Source of the DNA: Basidiobolus meristosporus CBS 931.73
Lineage: Eukaryota; Basidiobolomycota; Basidiobolomycetes; Basidiobolales; Basidiobolaceae
DNA: 64,000 nucleotides
Assembly: GCA_002104905.1 (NCBI GenBank)
Contig: MCFE01000117.1
Coordinates: forward strand, 99,750 to 163,749
Direction: 5' to 3'
Made by a program: the position numbers and the translations under genes. Shown here piece after piece: positions 21,992-33,573 of this stretch (its first letter is position 1; every line of letters starts with the position of its first letter). Under the pieces are notes generated by a model, which was given only the letters and a program-made list of their open reading frames with translations, was not told where the DNA came from and did not search any database.

Positions 21992-22993
21992 GCCTTTTGA
22001 TCAGAAACTGGTAGTACGAAAATCTCCAGTGTACACTTGGTCCTGGCAACTTGATCGATTCTACGAAAACGAGAGGGTGGATGTACCGTATGAGTTGATT
22101 CTTTACTGAAGAAACGTCGTCACTAATTTGAAAAACGTGGGAAGAATAACCACCCGGACAGTGAATTTTCTAAGCTATCGAAGCAAGGCTAGACCTGGGA
22201 ATCATTACTTATGTGATGGTTCTCAACGCCAACCGGGAAGCAAACCCGTGATAATCAGTGATAAATTTAGTAACAAAAAACAAATCCCAAGCATTTGACA
22301 TGAATATCCGAGTTCTATAAAAAACCTTATCAATCCCTTAATCGAAATAAGAAACACTTAGAGACAGATGGTAATGATCATATTAGGGGGATCATCAGCG
22401 CTACTGACATTTGGTTCGGACCATCAGTAACCTTGATCTACATGTCACCAGCACCTGTTGAGAGACTCCGGCTTTAATGTATCTGCGAAGGAACACATAG
22501 CCCCCTACTCTCGGAACTTGTATAAAAAGTGCTCCCTTGGCTGTTGCTTTTGTCGTTCTCCGCCATCATGGTTGGCTGGTCCTTTTTCAATGGTTGTACA
22601 CTTCTTGACCGTTATGCTTGTAGCAGGAAACACCAGGTGTAGAGCAACGACAGGGCCGTCAACAATTGCTACCAAAACGCTGCTTCACAATACTTAAGGG
22701 TAGAGCTTCCATGTGATCTCATGGACAATGGCTCTGGGTCGAAGCAATCACATGTGCCCCATGAGCCCGAGCAACTCATCAGAGCCTGCACCTCCAGTCA
22801 GCAGGCCAATCCTCACCCAACACATTCCGTTGCCCCATTGCTGTTTGTCTACCGAGCATCACAAATCTACATTGCATAGTATCCGAGTTCAGATATTGAT
22901 GGTGGTATACAGGCTTTACTCAGTATGAAGGTGGACGTGGCTGGCAACGCGTATGAATATGAAGTGGATGCCTAGGTCCAAACCTAATGTCTA
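21992..22993. other. 1-kb intergenic, no gene seen
   Basis: Upstream of the SAM-RA gene and downstream of the Sel1-repeat gene. Plus-strand open frames at 22458-22697 and 22713-22928 show no domain. Confidence 0.45.
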
Positions 22994-24746
22994 CTACATT
23001 ATCAGGCAGCCTTTCCCAGAACCCTTTCGCAAGGATTCGTCATCGACTTTGCTTAGCTGCTCCAGGGCATCGGACGCTAACGATCCACCCAGTTTTGAAA
23101 CCTCAATCAAGTGCTCTCTAGCCAAGTCCAAATCTTGGCCAACCCCGTTACCCTCAAGGTACATCACACCAAGATTATACTAGATAGAGTGATGTGAGTC
23201 ACCAAGCAACGTTGAAGTGATGTTCGACCATTGACCAAGCGGAGTCTTACCAATGCCAGTGGGAATTTCTGTGCAGCAGCCATTTTCCAATACTCTGCGG
23301 CAAGGATGAGATTCTTCTCCACACCTACACCCCCAAAGTAGTATTGGCCTACGTTGTATTGAGCCTCAGCAATACCTGATGGAAGTAAGTCAAATGGCTC
23401 TCGTGCTCGATAAGGGAAGACGAAAAATACCTTTGACGGCTGCCTTTTCATAATGTTCGAAAGCCTTCTCGTAGTTAGGCTGGTTATCGGTTGTCAGAGG
23501 GTCTTGTCCAATAGAGTAATAGTACCCAAGGTAAAAGTTCGATTGGGCACTGCCTAATCACCCATGGATTAATAGTAAGCCAATCTATGCCAGAAAGAGA
23601 CGGGCTACGGTATTACCTTTCTCTGCAGCCTTTCGGAAATATTCTATTGCTTTAGGGATGTCTTGCTCCACGTGTTGCCCCAACCTATACATATCCGCTG
23701 TCGATGGTGATCGGGGAAAACTTCAATATTTGCTGGAGCCTAGAAGCGGGAGACTTCAGGAATTACCAATTTTCGCGTAAGCAACGTCCAGGTTGTTTTT
23801 TCCCGCGAGCTCTAGTAGCTCCATGGCCGATTTCACGTCTCTCCCAGTCTGAATAAGGATAGAGGCGTAATTGAACTGAGCATGGGGGTGACCTTTGATT
23901 GCAAGACGCTCAAAGATAGTGGTAGCACGTTGCACATCACGTTGCAAGCCAGTGATCCCTGATACACAATTAATTTGTCAACACCAGTATGTGGAAAGAC
24001 ATCGGGAGCCAAGCATGTAATAGAGATATCGACCTTTCAATAATAGACTGGCATAAGTATAGGCTGCGTTATCATCACCAAGCTCCATTGCCAGTTCGTA
24101 CAGTTTCGAGGCAACGCCACTGGCGCCTTTCGAAAACAGGGCTTAGATATCACCTGGATTGTCATAGAACATTGTTGCATTTACCCCGGGAGTGCTGCAA
24201 AACAGCGCTGGCTAAGTTGGTGAGCTCTGAAATATCATCCTTCTTGACAACTACAAGAGGGGAGTGTTTGAGTTCGACTGCATTTCATTCTCAGTACCAA
24301 AACAACCGACTTTCTTGCACTTTAGATTTCACTTGGTCGACAGATGCCTCTTCTAAAACAGCATTCAACACCTTACGCTGCTCCACTTCGGGAAGATTCA
24401 ATTTGTTGTTCTCCTTCAACATCCTGAGAACTTCGGGAGGTGGTAGAATCTCTTCAACCGTCAAAGGATTTGCCTTCTTCTCTATGGCTTCTTCGGGAGC
24501 CTCACTCTCATTGATTGAGTCCTGTCTTGAACACCCATCAATAATTGTCTTGGTTACGAAAACAGGTGAATCCAAAGGTGTGCTGTACTTCTCAATGGAG
24601 GCAAAAATCCCGCCCATGGCCTGATCTCTCTTATTCCAAGCTGGGTTAGCATGATGAAAATATTTCTTGGGACTTGGCTTGTTGACGTTGACGATGGCCG
24701 GGAGAGACCGCCCTACCACTTTCGTGCTATGTAAAAGTCGAGACAT
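22994..24746 (-). CDS. Sel1-repeat protein with C-terminal CaaX-like box
   Basis: Multi-exon gene. From the ATG at 24746 the N-terminus is MSRLLHSTKVVGRSLPAIVN, basic and Ser-rich like a mitochondrial presequence; an in-frame ATG at 24821 adds 25 residues. After a linker come Sel1 repeats (ATTIFERLAIKGHPHAQFNY, KAIEYFRKAAEKG, AFEHYEKAAVKGIAEAQYNV, YNLGVMYLEGNGVGQDL). The protein ends GKGCLIM and a TAG at 22994-22996; CLIM fits a farnesylation CaaX box. Sel1 repeats with a CaaX end occur in Chs4/Skt5 chitin-synthase activators, but this protein is shorter and I do not claim that identity. Exon borders near 24290 and 24120 are approximate. Confidence 0.75.
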
Positions 24747-24821
24747 ATGTATCTTTACACAAGCCTTATGCGATGTATAGTCAGTATCTTGAATTTTTCG
24801 AGGTCGCCTATTTTGGGGCAT

Positions 24822-25931
24822 AGTGGGTCAAAACCCTGGATTTTCCAGGTCCGATGCCTTGACCTTGAAAGTGGTAGTTTATACTACGTTGCTTTAGTCT
24901 AATATTGATCGACTGAAAAATGCTACAGTGCTTGCAGCTCACGATGGTGGCCTTGAATAGTCGTTCCGTTACCACGCCCAAGTTTTCATGTTGACGGCGA
25001 CATGGCGTGTCAAACATAGAAAGCAATTTCTTACCTTTACTCTTGTTGTTAGAAACACAACGGTGATTGGTGGATTGAAGTCTGACATTGTTAACAAAAG
25101 AAGCAATCTTAGAACAATCTCGATGTTGAGCGAAAAAGGACCATTCTTCACTACATCAACGTTGCTTAGCTGCTTTCCACTTTCTATCAATCAAGTCTTA
25201 CTTTCCTCAGGAAAACCTAAATCAATTCCGTGAGCCTTCCTAGGTCTATGTTTCTATAGTATATCGGCGCTCTACGTAATGTATGTAGAACCAACAATAT
25301 GGCTCAATTCGCAACAACAGTCAGCTTGAAGAGCCAGGAGTTGATTACCGATTTACGTTCAATTGTGTGGCGTTCATTTCATTGTTCAAAGGAAGTGTAA
25401 AAATAAGTTGTATAAACGACGAGTATCAAGGATCCAACTAGTAGTATCAGATTAAATGAAATCGTGATTCAGAATACGGAACACAAATTCGAAGAACTGG
25501 TTCGAAATCTGTCAAATAACGAAACTATGATATGTGATTGACGATGCGACTCCCATGCAAAACGACGCAAATTAGATGCAGCCTTAAAACTCAATCTCAT
25601 ATTTTCACGGTAGGTCAGCGGCTTTCGAGGTTAAGGGAAGCTTTATTTTATTGTTTATCAGGCTAATTTCAATCGGAGTATGTACTTCGCTAACGCCAAA
25701 TTTACTCATGCTTGATAGGCTTACAACTTTAGAAAAATGACCTTTCTACACAACTTGTTGTCAATAATCAGGAGACTGCACTTGACGTCCGTGTTGTTTT
25801 TCAATGAGTTGTTACTGTTGAATGCCATGTAGCAATACACTGATATCTCTCAATCTGTGCTGTTCTAGTTGTGTGTGTTGGCGCACTTGTTTAGCACCTG
25901 TGACATGTGATACTATGCCTACATGCGGACG
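24822..25931. other. 1.1-kb intergenic, no gene seen
   Basis: AT-rich. Overlapping open frames on both strands at 24808-25233 have no recognisable motif. Confidence 0.45.
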
Positions 25932-26636
25932 CTATAGGCATACATTCGCCGCAACGCGGTCGACAACCTCTATCCCACTTTGTCCGACACCTTCATAAAG
26001 CATCGCCGTTCGAAGACTCTGCACTACATGTAGACATTCCGTAGATGTTACACCTTCATGGGACCACTGCCTTTGACATGCACCTTTATTGTACAGCGGT
26101 AGACCATAGGCCAACATGAAGTGCGCACCGACAGTGCGGTGCATAGATGCATTCAGCGTATCACAGCACCGGTTTGGTACCATTGAGCCACTACACGTCA
26201 GGATCAACACATTCACAACAGACACCATCGCTTGGCTCAGTCGCTGGTTGTCTGCCCAGATATTATGCACCTGTTTCTCACCGTCACGCATACACTTGTA
26301 GCTATAGTATAGCAAACTCAGTCACGCGCAGTTTATCTTGTGAGCAACACTGATTCCCGCATATGCTTTTGAAAGCTCCGTACCTATACGCTCTAAAGAT
26401 GCGTTGCGCCAAGTCGTTGTGCTCCACTGCTATTGCGCCAGAGTCGTCCCATAATGGATCTTGCTTGCATCCCAACAAGCCCTTGACTCCTTCTTTCCAG
26501 GACTCATTGCCATTATACATAAGCTCAAGTTGCCTACATTGATCCGCATAGTCATCAACAGCGTCATATGTTCGCGTTCAACGCTCGTACATGTCGTACA
26601 CTGTCTCGTTCTCGTCTAGCAGCCACTCGGCCATGT
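25932..26636 (-). pseudogene. degenerate coding region, family unknown
   Basis: On the minus strand an ATG at 26636 opens MAEWLLDENETVYDMYER, meets one TGA near 26580, then continues in frame to EFAIL at 26302. A second frame picks up immediately (26315-25932, 127 codons: KCMRDGEKQVHNIWADNQRL, Cys-rich after). One stop plus one frame change would connect both into a protein of about 230 residues. The base composition is richer in G+C than the flanks, which supports a coding past. I do not recognise the family. Confidence 0.35.
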
Positions 26637-26662
26637 TACTCCGTAGCTCTCCGTTACAGGTT

Positions 26663-26690
26663 CACACACACACACACACACTCACTCACT
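26663..26690 (+). repeat. (CA)n microsatellite
   Basis: About nine and a half CA units followed by two CTCA units, just upstream (on the minus strand) of the unknown degenerate ORF. Confidence 0.9.
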
Positions 26691-27237
26691 AAAGTCAACA
26701 TACATATCGGCAGTAACCGGGCTATCCTTCAGCCATGGCCTGTGGAGCTCTGCATCTTGGTAGTCGTGGCTACATTTATCATAGCAGCACGTCGATCGTC
26801 AACTAGATGAAAAAATAAGGATACGCAAATCCATTGGGCAGGATCTCTTTTAAAGTGAGGAAAGCGACTTTCATCTACTAATAGTATTACACGGACATGG
26901 CCACAAGGAAGAATTCCGAACCAGAATCGGTCAGGCGAAGAACTGTGGGGAAACGGTCACGTAGACTCGGGATGAGCCTGAGATATATCCATATTTCATG
27001 GTATTGATTGACGCATATACCCACAGAATGTTGGCACGTATTTCCTACTACATATTGTTATGCAGTCTAGCAATCATGGCAGACCTTCTTACACAAAATA
27101 GTTAATTCAAGTAGCGAGTTTGTGAGCGACTGATCCATTTAAAATTCTTCGCTTTCGTCATCGGCCAAGTCAAATGAGATGGGCATTTATTTTGAATCTA
27201 ATCCATAAATATAATTACGTGCGAACAACTTCTGCAA
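26691..27237. other. SKI3 upstream region
   Basis: About 550 bp without an open frame of note, upstream of the SKI3 start. It presumably contains the promoter; no clear core motif was identified. Confidence 0.4.
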
Positions 27238-30200
27238 ATGACTTCACTCAAAGCCAACTTGAAATTGGCCAAGGAGGCCATAACAAAAAAAGATTTTGAA
27301 AATGCTCTAGTTTATTCGGAGCGCGCGTTGGAGTGGGACCAAGAGAATTACAATGCGTAGGTATTTGCGCATACGCATGCATTGAACGTTGCGAGCTAAC
27401 TCTACTCTTTGACAATACATAGCTGGATCTTTCTTGGCCTTGCGAATCAAAATTTGGATAAACATGGCGAGAGTGAGAAGGCCTACAAAACCGCCATCGA
27501 GTTGAATCATTCACAGTTACTTGGTTGGCAGGTAAACCAGATCTATTTACAAGGCAACAACCATCTTGACTCTCGCTAAAAACGTTTACCCCATATACCA
27601 AAAGGGTCTGTCAAGCCTGTATGAGAAAATGGAGAACTGGGAGGTCTTGATTCCTGTTTTGGAAGAGACGCGGATCCTCTGCTTGGAAAGGTTTGTGCCA
27701 TTGAGCGAGCCTTCGCTTCGTATATAATCACTTAACACCTATCTCATCAACAGCAACCCTGTTAAAGCCTTGGAAATTACTCGGAAAATCATTGAATTGT
27801 GTAAAAAAACTGGCAAACCTTCTCAAGTAGGTTGCGTGGTACTATTCAGTAGGAGTTCACCTACTTATACCTTTGGTTGTATGTAGATGGCAGATACCTG
27901 GAAGTCATTTATTCCAGGAAGCCCGTACTACGAGCAATTCAAGTCTTTGGAGGACGTCCCAACGCCAAAGCAAGCTTTATTGGAAATAATCAAGATCCAG
28001 GAAGAAGATGATGCCAGCACAATCAAACGGGAAGTCGAGGTCCGTAGACGAAGATTGGGCGCTGACAGTTTGTCGGTTATTATCGAAAAAGTCCATAGCG
28101 AAGTGCTATCGAAATCTGAGGTTTGAGCTTTAGGATCAGTTGTTAGTGTGCACTCTTGCTCATCTCCGATGTGTAGCTAGCGAGTGCTTATGAGCAGCTT
28201 CTTCAACTCCTGGAAGCTGATTCTGCTGACACTGAGGAAATTCGGATCAAATACTTGAAGCATCTACACCAGAAGCTCCAATTCACGCTGGAGAATAAGA
28301 ATAGAGTAATGCCCTATTATCAATGTGAATTTGTTATATCCATTATATTTAATGAGCAATATGGTCTACAGTTGCGTGAACAACTGGTGCAGCAAGCACG
28401 TCTTTTGATTAACCAAGGAACTAACGACGAATTGCCGTACCAAATTCTGATAGAGTCATTTGACGTTGGCAGCCCTGGTAATTGTCCATTAGCCTTTTCA
28501 CTCATAGGGTTTTTACTAATATAGTTAATATTTGTATAGATGATTACGATATTAGTTTCTTGACCACTTATGTCGAGAAATTCCAGGACTCTGAGCTAGC
28601 TAACCTGGTGCAAGGTCACCTGAAATGGAAGGTTGAAGGTGATCAAAAGGAGGCCCTATATTACTACAGTGTAAGTACTATGATGACTAACAAGATGGCG
28701 AAAAGCTAACATTATGGGCTCCAATTTGCCACATTGCAATGATTAGATCGGGTTCGAAACTCAATCGTCAAGTATCTTTGGTCACCATTCTTTGAGCTGG
28801 TTCCAATATACCTCGAGAGAATTTGATTCGGCCTTAGACTATGCTGTGCAAGGCAAGCGTTTAGTACAGGACTACATGGCCAAAACCGGCGCCGTTCTAA
28901 ATAGGTATTGCCGCCATACTTTGGAAGATTTAATTTTTTGCTGACATCTATAATCTAGCGTCTTGACTTCTCTTGAGCTTTGTGAAGCTCGATGCTATCT
29001 CAACATGGGATTGAAGAACGTTCCTGCTGCCTATGGAATTTTAAGCCGTGTCCTGGAAAGCCATCCCGGAAATATTGTAGCCTTGGAAGTATGTTCACAA
29101 TCCACCTTTATCAACGCTATAGTTTTTTTTATCAATTTCACCGAAATCTAGGGAATGAGCATTGCGTTATGTATGCAGAAAAAGTACGAGAAAGCTCTTC
29201 AGCTGATGCAACAGGTCATTGAGTCGGACCCTGAAAATCATTTTGCACTTTCCGAGATTGGATGGATCTATTACAATATGAATGAATATGCGCAAGCCAT
29301 TGAGAACCTGCGTAACGCAGTTGCCCTGGCCTCGAATGTGGCTCTGTACTATTATCGTTTGGCAGTTACCTATTGGAGCATGGATGGTAATTCCTGTAAC
29401 GTTTATGTACTGCTTGGTGGTCGTTAATCTCGTTATTTGGCATTACCTAGGTGAATACCGGTCAAACAGAGAGTTTTGCTATGCAAATTTGATCCAGGCT
29501 GCGAAAATCAGCCCTGAATTTGCTCAAGTTTTTGTTTATCTCGGGCATTACTATCGCTTGGTCGAGCACGACGATCTTCGCGCAAAAAAGTGCTATCAAA
29601 AGGCATTCTCTCTCGACAGTGCTGAGGCTGAAGCTGCATTGCATCTTAGCACTTATTACATAAACAATAATGAAAAAGACAAGGCAGAAAGTGTATTCCG
29701 TGCACTTTCGGAGACTAACACCAGATGTGGTTGGGCTTGGAAGAAGCTTGGATTTGTAGAAATGGTATGCCTTTACTTCACACGCTCAGATTACCCCGAC
29801 TAATCACGAGTTTTTAAAGTCGAAAGAAAACTACATCGATGCAATTGGGTGTTTCCAAATTGCTCTACGTACTGATGTCAAAAACTATGCTTGTTGGGAA
29901 GGCTTAGCCGAGTCATATGTGTTGGAGGGTCGTTACATGGCTGCATTGAAAGCTTTCAAACGTGCCAGCGAGCTTGATCCCACCGCCACGTATCCATACC
30001 TTCAAATAGCGTTCATCAACCAGAAAATCGGGTTGTACAGCGAAGCTATTACTCAATACGAGAAAACTCTTGGTGAGATTTTACAATCCGATGACGCGTC
30101 AAACAAGAAGCACTTCGAGTTACCCTTCTTGAAAGGCTTGGCGGACTGCTATCTAGCTCAAGCCAAGGAGTACTTCCAAAACGGCCTGTATGGGCGAGTT

Positions 30201-33200
30201 GCCGAATCTTGCCAGAATGGGTTGTTGCGAGCAAAGGACGGACTCCTCATATTGCCCAACTCTGTATCACTCTGGAAAATCATTGGCGATATATGTGTAT
30301 TGCTGAAGAGTGTTCCCACATATCTTGGACTTTGTCCACCCGACAACCTCTTAGAGATCACTAGAGCTGGTCTTAGTTCACCTGATAACTCGCCCCAATT
30401 GATTCACGAAGTCCTTAAGAATATTCAACATCAATTGGATATTTACCAGGGACACCAGGAATTTACGACACAGGAGCATCTAAGAGTCCTCTTGCTCTGT
30501 GCTAGTGTTGCTTACAGAGCCACCATTATTTATCAGAACTATAGCCATGCAAGCTCATGGTATGATCTTGGCTTAGTTTATTACTTCAGCTCACAAAGTC
30601 TGCGCCAGGACAGCTTACTTACGGATGCTGATGCCTCTCTTGGAATATCTATCAATTGTTTCAAGACGTCTTTGCACATTGAGCCTTCTCATCATCAGTC
30701 ATGGAATGCTTTGGGTATCTGTACCCTGAAATTGAACCCAAAAATCAGTCAGCACTCGTTTATCAAGGCTATGGAATACGATACCAAGGTATGTTAAGTT
30801 CTACTTTTCCGGTGAGAATCATAGTTTAACTTTTAATGGCAAATTTAGAGCGCTCTCCCTTGGTCTAATCTAGGCTACTTGTATTTGCTGCAGTCCGACT
30901 TGGAGCTTGCCAACCAAGCTTTCTTGGCCGCACAGTCCCTTGATCCAGATTGGATCAATGCCTGGCTTGGGCAAGCATTCATCGCTGAAAGCAACAGCCA
31001 GGAAAGCTTTAATTTGTTCCAGCATGCTTTTGACATCAGTTTAGCTTCTGCAGTAAGTTCTTGCGGGTGATTCTATCAGCAAACAGCAATCTGACTTGTG
31101 GCAATTCCTATTACAGCCTGACGCCAACTACTGCTTTGCGGTGTCTGCTTTCAAAAAGATAGCGGATTTCGCTTCCCAACCTCAATCTGTACTAGATAAC
31201 GCAGCATTTGCGCTTCAGAAGTACACTGAGCAGTGCAATACGGATCCCTCTGCATACAATTTACTTGGACTTCTTCTAGAGCGACAGCAAAGATATGAAC
31301 AGGCGGCATTGGCATTCGATAAATCCTATCATATTTTAAAATCAATCCATGATTCGAAGACCACCTCACAGGATCTACCTACGCTGAACAACCAAATCTC
31401 CATCGCACTCACCAACAAAGCACGAGTGTTGTGCCCATTGGGATTATTCGAAGAGTCCACTTTGTGCTATCTAACTGCTCAAACTATCGATCACTCGAAC
31501 AAGAACAGAACTGTTTACAATTATATTGGCCTGGGTATTGCCTACTACTTCAATGGCCAACTCGAAGATAGTTTGAAGTCTTTTGAGGTCGCGTTAGTCG
31601 AGGCTCAAGACGATCCCGAACTGGCGCAGGATGTAACCCTGTTTTTGAGCCATGTTTTGTGGGCTCTTGGCACTGAACAGCATCAATTACTTGCTAAAGA
31701 TCTGCTCTTCAAATGGTACGTTCTATTGATACTCTTGAGAAATGTATGTATGATTGAACTTTTTCATTTGTAGTCACGAGGAGCATCCTCAGTTCATGCC
31801 AGTTTTGTATTCCTTGTGTGCCATGGGGTTGGTCCAAGGGGACGGGCAATTATCTGAAGCTGCTCTCAACGAGATGGTGAAATGTGATATCGAAACGGAT
31901 GGTACACCAAACACCGTATCGCTTTCTCTACAATCCGGCGCTAACTATGTTTCTCACATCATTTAGACAAGCAAGAAGCTTTAAGTAACATCGAATTCTT
32001 GTTTAGCAGGGCCGCTTACTTGCAGGTACCTTCTTCATTCTAGCATTCTAGATGTGATCCAGCCCCACTCATTGGTCCGTCTTTTCTCTAGGGTGATCTC
32101 ACGAAAGCACGGCAATTCTTGGCGAAGTCCATTCATCAATACCCATACCGTCCTGAGCTTTGGTCGAGACTCTCTGCGCAACTCATTTATGTTGATCCTG
32201 GGCAATCCGCCGCCGCTCAAGCCTCTGCAAATGCTGCCATCGCCGTGGAAAGCGTATATTCCAGTTTATCCACCGAAGCAATGGCATCATGCTATGATCT
32301 TTGTTCGTTATCGACCTTGGGAAGCGGCTCGGGCACCACAAAAGCGGCGTACACCGCGGCCCAAAAGGCAGTTATGTTAGCCCCATGGGTTTGGAAGAGT
32401 TGGAGCACTCTGGAGAGTTCTATGCTGGCTTCAATGATACATCGCTACGAGGAGCAATCTTGCCTGGAAATGGCCGAGTATGAATTCATCATTCTAGAAG
32501 AGATCCTTGTTTTCTTGAGGCAGACGTATAGCATCTCGTCAGCCAATTACATCCGTACTCCAACCCAGCAAATTGCACCTACTGAAGAGGTGTTCCAGAC
32601 CTGGATAGAGTTATTGCGAGCTTATCTCTATCTTTTCAGAGCCCATGTGTCCGGATCAGATAACCCAGAACTAAAGTCTCAATGCCTTGCCATTGCCTAT
32701 CAAATTCCTGAGGGAATGTTGGAGTACCTAACTGCAGATGATACAGCCACGAGTGTGTTGCAAACCTTAGTTTATCAACAGTTGGGCCGTTGCCTTCTTG
32801 AAAACGATGATTTGGCCAACGCCATCACTGCATTCAAGAATTGCCTACAGATCGATGCGAACTCGGTGGAAGCAATCAAGGTAAGCTGAGGGTCGAAGTA
32901 GCCTCCCCTTCACATGTTTTTAAACAAGCAACATTTCGTTTAGGAATTAGCGAATCTCTTTGCCAAACGGTCCTATACGGATGCGACAGAGCTCTGTTAT
33001 CGGTACATTTTGTCCCACCATTCGGAGTCGCTCACTCCCGAGCAAATAATCGGGGATTGCCTAAGACTGGGCCACTACGCCCTTGAGCATGATTTGAATC
33101 AAGTCGCATTCGAGGCGCTGAACGAAGCGAATCGCCAGGACCCCAGCCACGATTTAGTCAAACTCTTACAGGCTATAGTGTTCTGGCGGAGTGGCAATCT

Positions 33201-33384
33201 CAATCGGGCTATACGGGTCTTGTCCGGCGTGACCGAGAAGTGGTTGGCCGCGGAGATGAATGAAACCCTGAGGGAGCAGATCCCACCATATCTAAACTAT
33301 TACATGTCCCTGATGTATAAGGAGAAGGGAAATGCCGAAATGGCCGACAGATACATGGCGCTTGAAGAGGCGGTGCGTCAGTAG
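27238..33384 (+). CDS. SKI3: Ski3/TTC37, TPR scaffold of the Ski complex
   Basis: Long multi-exon TPR gene starting MTSLKANLKLAKEAITKKDF at 27238 and ending at TAG 33382-33384. TPR units run throughout: NAWIFLGLANQNLDKHGESE, ASAYEQLLQLLEADS, AIENLRNAVALASNVALYYY, MAALKAFKRASELDPTATYP, LLGLLLERQQRYEQAALAFD, ANAITAFKNCLQIDANSVEA. The N-terminal paired TPRs, the GxYxEAITQYEKTL block and the total size (about 1,500-1,700 residues) match Ski3/TTC37. Ski3 scaffolds the Ski2 helicase and Ski8 in the cytosolic complex that feeds mRNAs to the exosome for 3'-5' decay. Exons join cleanly at GT/AG sites where checked; I saw no stop or frameshift inside exons. Confidence 0.88.
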
Positions 33385-33573
33385 AGCCAACGCGCCCTGA
33401 TCGATGGCCAAAGCCTCACCCATCGAAAAAAGGATCGGCTGCCTTGGTTAATTGAGATACATACATCCACACATCCACATGAAACGTGGTTTATTTATAT
33501 CCATCAGGAATAAACTCTAGAAAGATCGCTCGAGCTTTCACTATATCAGCACTGAACCCTATTCACATTCCGT
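33385..33573. other. convergent 3' region between SKI3 and PMT4
   Basis: Only about 190 bp separate two converging genes. It contains AATAA-type sequences on the plus strand near 33510 that could serve as poly(A) signals. Confidence 0.45.

Noticed and set aside
23989-24624. Plus-strand 211-codon ORF
   Set aside because: Antisense to the Sel1-repeat gene exons, low-complexity, with no motif.
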